Below, piece after piece: positions 34,761 to 46,193 of a stretch of 64,000 nucleotides of DNA. The notes beneath the pieces are model-generated. The model was given only the letters and a program-made list of their open reading frames with translations, was not told the origin of the DNA and did not search any database. The stretch is from Macrostomum hystrix (taxonomy: Eukaryota > Platyhelminthes > Macrostomidae). Location of the stretch: the NCBI GenBank assembly GCA_950097015.1, contig CATNEN010000038.1, positions 18,176,001-18,240,000 on the forward strand, given 5' to 3'. The position numbers and the translations under genes were made by a program. How positions within the stretch are numbered: the first letter of the stretch is position 1; the number at the start of each line of letters is the position of its first letter.

Positions 34761-36149
34761 CCGTAAACTAGTATTCAATTTAGCGCAGTTTGGAAATTCG
34801 ATTTGACGACGTGTACTAAATGTCAATTCAGATGGGATATACAAAAGTTCAAGTTAGCACTAGTGTAGCTCAGTAGAACATCAACGATGGCTCTTATCTC
34901 TTTGATTTTTGTCTCCTAACCTGCCAGTTTGCTGGCTTCTTGTTTATCTCCCATTCAATAGTCTGAACCTGTGGTGTATAGATTTCTATTAAGCTGCTGC
35001 GCGCCATATATGCATTTTACTATGATGACATTTCGCACAGCAGATTCGCTAATAGAATAAATTCTAGACTGCTGGTTCCATAAAATAGAATAACAGATTG
35101 GATGGGATTTTAGTGATTATAATAAAGGCTTCGTTTATTATATACTACAACAGGCGCTACGATTAACATTCGAATGAATATATATAGAAAGTTTGCTCTG
35201 GTGTTGACTGATGCCTTGTCCGTTAGAGAGACAACGCTATTAATAGTAATATACTTAAATTTATTATTAACGGCAGTGTAATCTCCCGCTAAAAAATAGG
35301 GATGTTTCTTTGGGTGATTCCAGTTGGAATCTGCGGTGTTTCCAGAAAAAGAAACAGCCGAACGCTGGAAACATACCAATCGGATGATTCCATGCTTAGT
35401 ATCTATCCAACTGGGCGTTTTCTCGGTGCTTCTTGGTGGCGAAATGGAATCACCCAAAGAATCCTCCAGTTCGGAAGATTCCATGCTCAGAAACCGCCGA
35501 GGAATCGCCCGTAAATAAGTCTCTGGTTGTCCCATGGGCCACTGTTTCGGGTGATTCTTCGGCGGTTTCCGCACAATTTACGGTTACATCGGCTGCTTCC
35601 TGGGTGGTTTCTTTAACTCTTGCGAGATAGGGGGGATTTTGGTAGATTCCACTCCTATTTTGCACAAAAAACCCGCCGAAGAAGCAGCCGATTTTTTTAC
35701 AGGGCTAGACTGATTGATGACCTACCATTCTGTGTGCTTATATAGCTATATCTAAAGTAGATTACATATAAATAATTTTTCTAAACTGGTATTGCATGTT
35801 GTCCACGAAAATTATTAGATTAGATTCCCCCCCCTAGATAGACTTTGCACTCTAGATGTGCGTTCAAAGGTTGCGTACAGCTGTTCTGTCCGTGGACAGG
35901 GGAGGTCACTTTTCAACACCTACGAGTATTTGAAATACCCCCCGTGATTTTTCTCCAGGGGGAAAAAGCGTGGTTTTTTCTACTGTTAAGGACACAAATT
36001 ACTCCGTTTTGGCTGAGATTCGAACTATCGACCTCTGGGTCAAAGTTAAATCAAAGCCCCAAAAGACAAGCAACAGTTTTTTTTACATTTTACAAACTTA
36101 AAAAATTGCAGCATTTGATTAATAAGCCAACTGAACAAAGCAAGCGTAA
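34761..36149. other. Spacer with a foldback-like block
   Basis: No gene recognised. 35300-35690 is a GC-richer block full of inverted copies: ttctttgggtgattcca at 35306 is repeated inverted at 35446, and aaaccgccgaggaatc (35490) is inverted as gattcttcggcggttt (35553). This suggests a foldback or non-autonomous DNA element. A SINE-tail fragment (tacagctgttctgtccgtgg) is at 35875-35894 and an antisense tRNA-like box B near 36015. Confidence 0.45.
36005..36045 (-). mobile_element. Antisense tRNA-like box B fragment
   Basis: The stretch tgagattcgaactatcgacc is the complement of a box B followed by anticodon-arm-like sequence. It looks like a broken SINE head in reverse orientation. A comparable piece (gattcgaactaacaacctct) is at 36820-36840. 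Confidence 0.4.
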
Positions 36150-39100
36150 ATGACTATTTTGCATTTAAACGCCGGTTTAGTTAAATCGGCACTGGCACTA
36201 GTTGTCATAGCAACCGTTGCCTACTACGCCAATAGGCGCTACTTACAGCCGGCCCTAGTGATGGAGGGCAGTTCATCGTATGAATTCCGGCCTGTGGCCA
36301 GACAATTTAAACAAATAATTGAGAGTCGAGCAGACTCCGGCGCCGGCTTTGCCGTCTATCACCGAGGCGAGGCCGTGCTGGAGATGACTGCCGGCTACAG
36401 AGATTGGGAATACGCGGTGCCCTGGTCGCACAGCACTCTCACCTACGGCATGTCCATTTGTAAGGCTGTGGCAGCCATGTGCGTGGCTCAGCTAGTGGAC
36501 AGGGGCCTAGGTAGTTACGCCGATCCAGTGGCCAAGTTTTGGCCCGAGTTTGGTCAGGCTGGCAAAGACAACATCACGCTGAGGCAGTTGCTGTCCCATC
36601 AGGTTTGTGTGCAAATTGGAATAAACAGCCGCAGCTATTGCGTGCCGGTTTATAAAGACAGTGTACAGCTGTTCAGTCCATGGACTGGGTGGCCATACCC
36701 ACCCGAATTTCTACCTTAGCTGATGCTGGTACACATTTTATTGTTTGGCGAGCTGGGGCATTGGGGAATTTAGGGTATTGCTCAAGGAGACAAATTGTTG
36801 TACTTGGATTTATTATAGATTCGAACTAACAACCTCTCTTCTATTCTAGGGAGGTTGTAGCCAAGTGGTAAGATCGTCGGAATCACGACTTTAAGGTCGG
36901 GGGTTCGATTCCAGACTCCAATCTAGAACCTACTGAAAGAAAGTTTAATTAACTGTTTCAGCCTGTGGCTTCTGAATAGTTGAGTTTATATTATTTTCTC
37001 TTAATAATGCACCCAGCAATCACAATAAATCCCTAGGCTGGCCTGATTGGCTTAAATAGGCGACTGAAGTTCAGCGAGATTGCGGAAAATTCGCCCGAAT
37101 TGTCCGAACTATTGGCTAAACAGGCACCGAGCACTGCCATTGGTGAGCTTGCTGTGCTCTGTACACATTTCACTGCTTGTTATCGCTCTTCGTAATCCCT
37201 TTTTAACCTATGTTTTCTTTTAGAGAGGTTGTAGCCTTGTGAGAGGTTGTAGCATTGTGAGAGGTTGTAGCCTTGTGAGAGGTTGTAGCCTTGTGAGAGG
37301 TTGTAGCCTTGTGAGAGGTTGTAGCCTTGTGAGAGGTTGTAGCCTTGTGAGAGGTTGTAGCCTTGTGAGAGGTTGTAGCCTTGTGAGAGGTTGTAGCCTT
37401 GTGAGAGGTTGTAGCCTTGTGAGAGGTTGTAGCCTTGTGAGAGGTTGTAGCCTTGTGAGAGGTTGTAGCCTTGTGAGAGGTTGTAGCCTTGTGAGAGGTT
37501 GTAGCCTTGTGAGAGGTTGTAGCCTTGTGAGAGGTTGTAGCCTTGTGAGAGGTTGTAGCCTTGTGAGAGGTTGTAGCCTTGTGGTTAGAGCGTCGGACTC
37601 ACGACTAAAGGTCGGAGGTTCGATTCCTGACTCCACTGGAACAATTTGTGTCCTTTAGCAAGACACTTAACTCTGCATTGCTTCAGTTCACCCAGCTGTT
37701 AAATAGGTACCAGCATTAGCTGGGATAATTGAAGGTGGGTGTGGCGTCCCCCCAGTCCATGGACTGATCTGCCGTACGCAGCCTTCAGATGCGCCGCGCA
37801 ATAGCTGCAGCTGCACACCTGGTTTAATGTTCCCAGATGGGATTATTTTGAAGGGGATTTCTTGTGGGATAATGGGATCGTCTTTTATAGTGATTTGTAG
37901 GAGTGCACCATCATAAGGCTAGTTGGCTTTCTAATTTTCCTAGAAGAAGACTGTTCTACACTTTCTCGTTCTATTTGCCCGACAGTAAAAAAAGTTTTCT
38001 TCTCCTGTGTTTAGTAAACCGAGACGAGACGAGATTTTTTGCGCAAGGAGTTTTAGGAAAATTCTTTTTTTGTCTACTAGTGATTGGACAGACGAGACTA
38101 ATTGACTGCCAGTTCGGGTTGAAGCCTAGCATCTTTTGGGATTTCTATATTCGGTGCAAGAATGAGGAGTAATTGCTTTGGGGATTTTGCAATAAAAATA
38201 TTCATCTTGTTAAGCTTGTCCATCTTGGATTGAAGATTTTAATTAATCTCTTAATTAAACAGAAGTTCAAACGTAGTCGTTGGTTCGATTTCTGCTGCTA
38301 TATCCTGGTTTATTGTTTGTTGACTTATAAGGATTATCAGCACAGCTGCGCAATTTGCATTAAAAGTCAATCTAACTAAACTAAAAATAACTTTTCCGTA
38401 TGGGCAATTTTGTGTTTACTTTACAGATCTAATCTGTGGAAACTTCAGAAAAAAAGAGGATAAAAAATAGGGACCACCACAAAAAGGGCAACGTTTCTTT
38501 CTTTCAGAAATGTCAGCTGACAGTTCTTTGCCGTGTTCTAAAAGTCAAAAGCACAATTGACAGATTCTGTCAGTCGCGATCTTTTTTTCGGCTGCTGTTC
38601 TTACATATTTCCTCTATACTTGCCTCTGGTCTTCTATCCTGTCTGACTGACTGCTTTTTAGCTGTCTTTATCAATCTCATTCCTGTCTGTCCATCTGTCT
38701 GTCTGTATCAATCTTCTACCTGTCTGTCTATCTATCTGTCTGTATCAATCTCCTACCTGTCTGTCTGTATCAATCTCCTACCTGTCAGTCTGTATCAATC
38801 TCCTACCTGTCTGTCTGTATCAATCTCCTACCTGTCTGTCCACCTGTCTGTCTGTATCAATCTCCTACCTGTCTGTCTGTATCAATCTCCTACCGGTCTG
38901 TCTGTATCAATCTCCTACCTGTCTGTCTGTATCAATCTCCTACCTGTCAGTCCACATGTCTGTCCGTATCAATATCCTACCTGTCTGTCCACCTGTCTGT
39001 CCGTATCAATCTCCTACCTGTCAGTCCACCTGTCTGTCTGTATCAATCTCCTACCTGTCAGTCCACCTGTCTGTCCGTATCAATCTCCTACCTGTCTGTC

Positions 39101-42100
39101 CACCTGTCTGTCTGTATCAATCTCCTACCTGTCTGTCTGTATCAATCTCCTACCGGTCTGTCTGTATCAATCTCCTACCTGTCTGTCCGTATCAATCTCC
39201 TACCTGTCTGTCCACCTGTGTGTCTGTATCAATCTCCTACCTGTATGTCCACCTGTCTGTCTGTCTGTATCAATCTCCTTCCTGTCTGTCCACCTGTCTG
39301 TCTGTATCAATCTCCTACCTGTCTGTCCGTATCAATCTCCTACCTGTCTGTCTGTATCAATCTCCTACCGGTCTGTCTGTATCAATCTCCTACCTGTCTG
39401 TCTGTATCAATCTCCTACCTGTCAGTCCACCTGTCTGTCCGTATCAATCTCCTACCTGTCTGTCCACCTGTCTGTCCGTATCAATCTCCTACCTGTCAGT
39501 CCACCTGTCTGTCTGTATCAATCTCCTACCTGTCAGTCCACCTGTCTGTCCGTATCAATCTCCTACCTGTCTGTCCACCTGTCTGTCCGTATCAATCTCC
39601 TACCTGTCTGTCCACCTGTCTGTCTGTATCAATCTCCTACCTGTCAGTCCACCTGTCTGTCCGTATCAATCTCCTACCTGTCTGTCTGTATCAATCTCCT
39701 ACCTGTCTATCTGTATCAATCTCCTACCTGTCTATCCGTATCAATCTCCTACCTGTCAGTCCACCTGTCTGTCCGTATCAATCTCCTACCTGTCAGTCCA
39801 CCTGTCTGTCCGTATCAATCTCCTACCTGTCTGTCCACCTGTCTGTCTGTATCAATCTCCTACCTGTCAGTCCACCTGTCTGTCTGTATCAATCTCCTAC
39901 CTGTCAGTCCACCTGTCTGTCCGTATCAATCTCCTACCTGTCTGTCCACCTGTCTGTCTGTATCAATCTCCTACCTGTCAGTCCACCTGTCTGTCTGTAT
40001 CAATCTCCTACCTGTCAGTCCACCTGTCTGTCTGTATCAATCTCCTACCTGTCTGTCTGTATCAATCTCCTACCTGTCTGTCTGTATCAATCTCCTACCT
40101 GTCTATCCGTATCAATCTCCTACCTGTCTGTCCACCTGTCTGTCTGTATCAATCTCCTACCTGTCTGTCCACCTGTCTGTCTGTATCAATCTCCTACCTG
40201 TCTGTCCGTATCAATCTCCTACCTGTCTGTCTGTATCAATCTCCTACCTGTCTATCCGTATCAATCTCCTACCTGTCTGTGCACCTGTCTGTCTGTATCA
40301 ATCTCCTACCTGTCAGTCCACCTGTCTGTCCGTATCAATCTCCTACCTGTCTGTCTGTATCAATCTCCTATCTGTCTGTCTGTATCAATCTCCTACCTGT
40401 CTATCCGTATCAATCTCCTACCTGTCTGTCCACCTGTCTGTCTGTATCAATCTCCTACCTGTCAGTCCACCTGTCTATCCGTATCAATCTCCTACCTGTC
40501 TGTCCACCTGTCTGTCTGTATCAATCTCCTACCTGTCAGTCCACCTGTCTGTCCACCTGTCTGTCTGTATCAATCTCCTACCTGTCTGTCCACCTGTCTA
40601 TCCGTATCAATCTCCTACCTGTCTGTCCGTATCAATCTCCTACCTGTCTGTCTGTATCAATCTCCTACCTGTCTATCCGTATCAATCTCCTACCTGTCTG
40701 TCCACCTGTCTGTCTGTATCAATCTCCTACCTGTCAGTCCACCTGTCTGTCTGTATCAATCTCCTACCTGTCTGTCCATCTGTCTTCTATCTCTACATTT
40801 CGGCCTCAAGCTCCGAGTACAGTGTCCCTACTGAGCACAATCACACAATCAATCAATTTAATTTAATCAAATCTAGCCTAATGCCAAGTATTGACACTCG
40901 CTCTCCCAAATCCTGGCCTACGCTGACAGGCTCAATGGCCTATCACGGCCTCACATTCGGCCTGTACGCTGATCAACTGGTGCGACGAATCGACCCGAAG
41001 CGCCGATCAATCGATCAATATTTTCACGAAGAGATTGCCAAACCGGCTAGTGAGTATGGCGATTATATTAATCAAAGTTTTACACCGAAGAGACCTGAAT
41101 TGTGTGTGCCAGCACTGGTTGAGTCACTCTTAGCTTGAAACGTAATGATTGACTTGACTGATTGAATATTGATTATTAATTATTGTTTAGTGGTTAGTGG
41201 TCTGAGTATATTTCAGCCTGTCTGGTTCACAGTTCAGAATTATGTTCAATGTCCCACGAGAATGTTATGCTGGCATGGCTGCCAATAAGGCTAGATTTAA
41301 TTTGCAACTTATTATCGGACTTAGACTAGCGAATTTTCGAGTTTGTACTTTTCATTCTATGTTTTACTCGTACTTTTCCTGTACTTCTTTTAAGAGTTTG
41401 GTTCGACAGTTCGACAGATCTTGACACAGACTTTATGACTGACACTGAATAATTTACTTGTTGTAGGAAAATAAGAGATATGTTAGAGTGGGATAACTGA
41501 GCAGACTGAATGGGATAACTGAGCAGACTGAATGGGATAACTGAGCAGACTGAATGGGATAACTGAGCAGACTGAATGGGATAACTGAGCAGACTGAATG
41601 GGATAACTGAGCAGACTGAATGGGGTAACTGAACAGAATGAATGGGATAACTGAGCAAACTGAATGGGATAACTGAGGTTTTAGCTAAATGACTTAGACT
41701 TTTACCTAGAGTGGCGTCCCCAGTCCATGGACTGGTAAGTGCCTCGCAATAGTTGTGGCTGAGCCATTGTCTGTATATTTGTATAAATGTATGGATTTAA
41801 TTTTATATTCTGCACTTCATATAATCTCAGCGTGAATAGAGATTTCTGAGCAGTGTTAAAATAAAAGTCCTGCATATCCCAATCCCCGACTGTTCCCTCC
41901 CAGACGTGGAAGCCTACATCGGCCTGTCTCGCTACCAATTCTACCGACTGGCTCGAGTGCACTTTTCAATCTTCTGGAATCTACTAGCCCAGCTAGCCAC
42001 GTTCGACTTCGATGCGTTGAATAGCTATCTGAGACCGGGCCTCAGTCGTGCTGGCCACCTGGCCTCCTTCGAAGTGCTTGACACCGATGTGTACCTTTAT

Positions 42101-43255
42101 CGATTGAACGATCCCGAGGTAGCTGCTCTGCCATTTGCCAGCGTCAATCTGGTCACGAACGCTCACAGCCTTGCCCGCCTGTTCTCCCTGATTGCCAATA
42201 ATGGCAGCATTGATGGCAAGCGGATCATTGGCTCTGACACGCTAGCCAGCTTGGCCGATTGGGATCTGGTTGTTGCCACCGACTCTGATCCCGTCACCGG
42301 ACTGGGGCTTAGCTACAATGCCGGCTTCTCTGTTAGACGATCGCCTATCGTGAGTCAATCTATTATTCTCTTTTTTTCTACGAAATTCAGCTACCTCGCT
42401 GTCCTCAAATGGTTTTTTAAGTTCATCTGATTTAAAGATGACGGATTAACCTAGAATCGTTATAGTTTTATTAATGGAATTCAATTGATTTGAGTTTTAT
42501 CCCTTAATCTCCTCCCAAGGAGGAGTTCTTCTCGCGATCAATCAGAGCTCATTTAAGATTATTTAAGCTTTATTGTACTTTTCAAATAATTAAAATAATT
42601 AAAACTATGCACAAGCGTGTCACGCATGATTTTCCATTCCCAGTTTGCTTTGTTTGTGTGCATGCTTGCCTCATGTGATTCTAAGTGCATCCTGTGTGAA
42701 GTGACCCTTGCGTGTCAGTAGTTTCTATTTTTAGACACAAGGCAAAGCGGCTGGGTGGGTGTACAAGCGAAAGATGAGATAAGAGGGTTAAATTTCTAGG
42801 ACAGGGGTAAGAGAATCATACTAGATGGTCAGAGGCGGACCAATCAGAAACCGATGGGAGGAGAGATCATGGACAGAATTAGAGGGTGCAGAACAAAAAA
42901 GGAACGCGAGAAAGACTTTAAGTTCAGATTCTATTTTTAAGCTTCACTTTAGCTTCTCTGTGTAAGATCCGTATAAAAACCCCTTTAAAATCGATATTGT
43001 ACTTTTAAAGTCAATTTTTTAAGATGCGGTAAATTATACATGTGAATTTAACTTTCTCAGGGCTCTACAATGATTGGCCACCTGGGTTTCGGCGGCCAGA
43101 TGGTGTGGTCGGATCCAGAACATTCGGTCACCATCGCTTACCTGACTAACCACCTGCGGCCGTGCAGTCCTAAGCGGGACAAAATTCATTCGCAATTAAT
43201 TAATGCTGTCTACGACGTTATTGCGAAAATCTACGCCAAAAACAAATCTAAATAG
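36150..43255 (+). CDS. Serine beta-lactamase-like protein (LACTB-like, beta-lactamase domain-containing 2 type)
   Basis: Exons: 36150-36602, 37037-37142, 40930-41049, 41904-42349, 43061-43255. All phases agree and give 439 residues. A membrane anchor (about residues 9-26, LVKSALALVVIATVAYYA) precedes a class-C beta-lactamase/penicillin-binding fold. Visible: SICK (S102-x-x-K105), the catalytic Ser/Lys motif; AYHGLTFG (Y191), which stands in the YxN position; and GHLGFGG (H382-x-G384) replacing the bacterial KTG box, as in eukaryotic LACTB proteins. LLSHQ-AGL and RRIDPK, EEIAKP also match the family. Animal members are thought to act as peptidases or esterases; mitochondrial LACTB forms filaments. 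The substrate of this one is unknown. Here the anchor suggests a membrane-bound protein. Intron 2 is 3.8 kb with two arrays and a SINE; intron 4 has no array. Confidence 0.85.
36655..36705 (+). mobile_element. SINE tail fragment in LACTB-like intron 1
   Basis: Contains cagctgttcagtccatggac, the same 3' module seen at the end of the SINE at 37578-37830 (cccagtccatggactgatct). Confidence 0.55.
36838..36935 (+). mobile_element. SINE head with tRNA-like A and B boxes
   Basis: Box A-like gtagccaagtgg and box B ggttcgattcc, separated as in a polymerase III promoter. It aligns with the head of the SINE at 37578 (gtagccttgtgg, ggttcgattcc), so both belong to one family. No mature tRNA fold is apparent. 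Confidence 0.65.
37221..37577 (+). repeat. 18-bp array made from a SINE head
   Basis: About 20 nearly perfect copies of gagaggttgtagccttgt. The last copy runs without a break into the complete SINE that follows, where ggttgtagccttgtgg is the start of the tRNA-like region. The array is thus a tandem amplification of the first 18 bases of the SINE. Confidence 0.97.
37578..37835 (+). mobile_element. tRNA-derived SINE, most complete copy
   Basis: Head with box A (gtagccttgtgg) and box B (ggttcgattcc), then a body with gtgtcctttagcaagacact and cacccagctgttaaataggt, then a tail with cccagtccatggactgatct and cgcgcaatagctgcagctg. Body sequences of this kind (gtgtcc..ggcaagacac, cacccagntgt, aaatgggtacc) are known from widespread metazoan SINE core domains. 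Fragments of the same tail occur at 30686, 35875, 36660, 41706 and 53216. Confidence 0.75.
38690..40790. repeat. 25/37-bp minisatellite in LACTB-like intron 2
   Basis: About 70 copies of a 25-bp unit (core gtctgtatcaatctcctacc), many with a 12-bp insertion (cacctgtctgtc) giving 37 bp. Long open frames of up to 900 codons in three phases are by-products of the array. Confidence 0.96.
41487..41682. repeat. 22-bp minisatellite in LACTB-like intron 3
   Basis: About nine copies of a 22-bp unit with core gggataactgagcagactg. A SINE tail fragment (ccccagtccatggactggta) follows at 41711-41730. Confidence 0.95.
41702..41765 (+). mobile_element. SINE tail fragment in LACTB-like intron 3
   Basis: gtggcgtccccagtccatgg and gcaatagttgtggct match the tail of the SINE at 37578-37835 in the same order and orientation. 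Confidence 0.6.
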
Positions 43256-44287
43256 GATACCAATCGTTTCTTAAAGGACCATCTTTGAGAATTTTGTTTT
43301 TCGACACCCGTACCAATCGCAAAGCAGTTACGTTTTTATCTAGACTTCTTTTTAATCGAAACGAAATCGCTTTTAATCATATTTATGACGATGCGAGGCT
43401 CTTAAATAGTCGAGTTGTTTCCTAATCTCAAAATTTTCCTAAATCCCCATTTGACAGCGTACAAAGGTTGTTTTATCCCAGTATTTATAACCGGAGGGAC
43501 ACAAATATTAAAATAAAAGGCTGACTTATCTTCAGTTCAAATCTCGCCGCTTTTACATATCATACTACTGAAAATACTCATAGTAGTATGATCGCCAGCA
43601 TGTGTTCTCGCCTGCTCTTTGTTTGCTTGTCTGTTAACTTTGATAGCTTTTTGTGCTTCCAAACGCTAATTAACTTAACAAATAACAATCATGCTTTGTT
43701 TGCTTACAAATTTCTAAGGCTTTTTGAAACATACAGTATGTAATTTTTTGTAATTTCTGATGTAATATTTACCTGCAATCTTTTGTGCCTATAATTGCCT
43801 TTTAAAAATAAACTTATAGTCATTGTTCTTAAAATGCTTCTTAACAGCTTCTTTGTGTCGTTTTTTCTTTCGTTTTTGTTAAGCTCTAGTATCGATTTTA
43901 AGCTAAAGATTGCTCATTTAAAGGTATTTTATGTTTACACTTAAAGTCACATTCTTTAGTGTCGCTAATTGTTAATTAAGCTACGAAATTACAGGTTGGC
44001 ATATTTACTTACACTGTCAGTCACTACACAACCTGACTCACCGCTCCTATCATTAACTATCAAAACACATCATTCACAGCGATGATCACACTTTTAACGA
44101 AGCAACAATAGTCAAGTTTTCCTAACTTTATATTCTCACTACTCTACTGTAGGTAGCACCAATAGTCGCGCGTATTTACCTTGTGCCAAGAGTATGTTTT
44201 AGTCAAGAAGAGCTTTAATGACTCTACAAAGCTGATATTGATAGCCAATCCTATTATGTTGCAAAGTTTTTAGTTAAAACGGCCCAA
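43256..44287. other. Spacer between LACTB-like and NOL7-like genes
   Basis: AT-rich sequence with a possible poly(A) signal (aataaa at 43511). An 11-bp inverted repeat (atcatactact, 43559-43569, with its complement at 43582-43592) could form a hairpin with a 12-base loop. No gene recognised. Confidence 0.5.
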
Positions 44288-44911
44288 ATGGCTCCGGTGC
44301 GTGACCAACAAAAAAAGCAGTCAAAGCAGATCAACCAGAAAGCTGCTGATGCAGCCTCTGATGCCGCCGACAATCAGGATGACGCCCCAACCGCTGTCTC
44401 ATTCGGCGCCGCTCGCGAGTCTGCTCTGGAGGTCGCCACGCAGCTCCGGAGGCGTCAACAGGTGGCCGCCAGCGGCGACAGCAAGCAGCTGATGCGCGCC
44501 CGACGACGCAACAGGCAGGAGGCTAATCGACTCATGAAGAAGAAGAAGATTGTAGAGCAGACGGACCCGGATGAGCCGGAACTAGATGAAGACAGTGGCG
44601 GTTTGAAACGAAAACCAGCTGAGCCTTTGCCTGAATTCATTCCAATCCGCAGCTTCGCTAAGCAGAAGAAACCGCTAGTGATTACTAGCAGTAGTAGGCG
44701 CGGCCGGTTGCACTTTATTCGAGATCCTGGCCAATTGTATTTGAATACAAAGCGTGATTCAGCTAATGCATTCCTGACTGATCGATTTGACGGCCGTTGC
44801 GGTGTTAGACGCAGCCGAGGCGGTCGCGACGGCGCTCAGGCCTACGCTAAGCTTCACGCCAAGGTGCGCACAGTTAAACGATTGGCTAGCACAGCTGGTA
44901 GGAAACTGTGA
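44288..44911 (+). CDS. Basic nuclear protein, probable NOL7-like
   Basis: A single open frame of 207 residues with coding-like base composition and ATG context ccaaATGG. It is highly charged: a Lys/Gln-rich N-terminus, then PTAVSFGAARESALE at about 34-48, a very basic run (RRRNRQEA, KKKK) at about 73-87, an acidic patch (DPDEPELDED) and a basic C-terminal third. The segment AVSFGAAREAL-like resembles the VTFESAR..AL motif of nucleolar protein 7, and the DSANAFL element near 158 recalls its C-terminal part. The match is weak, so treat NOL7 as a suggestion. Several Lys/Arg clusters could serve as nuclear localisation signals. A splice-acceptor-like tttttag lies about 17 bases before the ATG. 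It lies between two genes on the same strand. Confidence 0.6.
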   Translation: MAPVRDQQKKQSKQINQKAADAASDAADNQDDAPTAVSFGAARESALEVATQLRRRQQVAASGDSKQLMRARRRNRQEANRLMKKKKIVEQTDPDEPELDEDSGGLKRKPAEPLPEFIPIRSFAKQKKPLVITSSSRRGRLHFIRDPGQLYLNTKRDSANAFLTDRFDGRCGVRRSRGGRDGAQAYAKLHAKVRTVKRLASTAGRKL

Positions 44912-45170
44912 AACTAGCTAATAGACTTAGTGCTTGATATTTACTGACAAATGATGGAATGTGCATTTTTTCTCAATATATGTGTCAACCATAAGTTTGA
45001 GGCAAATTGCTGCTAACATGACCCGTGTTTTTCTTGTTCTTTTTTATGAGACTAGACATTTTGAGCTATAGGAAAAACAATTATTTGCAGAGGCTTAACA
45101 ATAGACCACAGGGGAGGATATGTCAAATATCCACATTTTTCATTATTTTGTTCCTCCCAAAATACCCAAA

Positions 45171-46150
45171 GGTATGTTGACCTCAGCTACAGAAATGTTG
45201 ACCTTAGCTTCTGGTATGTTGACCTTAGCTACAGAAATGTTGACCTTAGCTACAGGAATGTTGACCTTAGCTACAGGTATGTTGACCTTAGCTACAGGAA
45301 TGTTGACCTTAGCTACAGGTATGTTGACCTTAGCTACAGGAATGTTGACCTTAGCTACAGGTATGTTGACCTTAGCTACAGGAATGTTGACCTTAGCTAC
45401 AGAAATGTTGACCTTAGCTACAGGAATGTTGACCTTAGCTACAGGTATGTTGACCTTAGCTACAGGAATGTTGACCTTAGCTACAGGTATGTTGACCTTA
45501 GCTACAGGTGTCTTGACCTTGGCAACAGGACTGTTAACCTTAGCTACAGGACTGTTGACCTTAGCTACAGGACTGTTGACCTTAGCTACAGAAATGTTGA
45601 CCTTAGCTACAGAAATGTTGACCTTAGCTACAGGAATGTTGACCTTAGCTACAGGTATGTTGACCTTAGCTACAGGAATGTTGACCTTAGCTACAGGAAT
45701 GTTGACCTTAGCTACAGGAATGTTGACCTTAGCTACAGGTATGTTGACCTTAGCTACAGGTGTCTTGACCTTGGCAACAGGACTGTTAACCTTAGCTACA
45801 GGACTGTTGACCTTAGCTACAGGACTGTTGACCTTAGCTACAGAAATGTTGACCTTAGCTACAGAAATGTTGACCTTAGCTACAGGTATGTTGACCTTAG
45901 CTACAGGACTGTTGACCTTAGCTACAGAAATGTTGACCTTAGCTACAGAAATGTTGACCTTAGCTACAGGTATGTTGACCTTAGCTACAGGTGTCTTGAC
46001 CTTGGCAACAGGACTGTTGACCTTAGCTACAGGACTGTTGACCTTAGCTACAGGACTGTTGACCTTAGCTACAGAAATGTTGACCTTAGCTACAGAAATG
46101 TTGACCTTAGCTACAGGACTGTTAATCTTAGCTACGAAACAGTTTACCTT
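45171..46150. repeat. 21-bp minisatellite upstream of the kinesin exon
   Basis: About 46 copies of a 21-bp unit (core gttgaccttagctacagg) with recurring variants (gtgtcttgaccttggcaaca, actgtt, aaatgtt). Since 21 is a multiple of three, a 347-codon open frame runs through it as a seven-residue repeat; this is not taken as a gene. A block with the variant gtgtcttgacc recurs at about 45510, 45760 and 45990. Confidence 0.96.
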
Positions 46151-46193
46151 AGCAACGATTTGAGGAAAGACCCGTTACCGCTCTAAATTGCAG

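Noticed and set aside
35110-35665. Several overlapping open frames on both strands
   Set aside because: They overlap in a block of inverted repeats, no family is recognisable, and the open state on both strands fits palindromic sequence.
36838-36935. A functional tRNA gene
   Set aside because: Boxes A and B are good, but acceptor-stem pairing fails and the sequence matches the head of nearby SINE copies.
38436-41138. A 900-codon open frame rich in Ser, Cys, Leu and Pro
   Set aside because: It is read-through of the 25/37-bp array; the same array is open in two other phases, and the only family-like part (from 40930) belongs to LACTB-like exon 3.
45120-46163. A 347-codon frame with a seven-residue repeat
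   Set aside because: A 21-bp period without a stop keeps any frame open; there is no coding-like composition outside the array.
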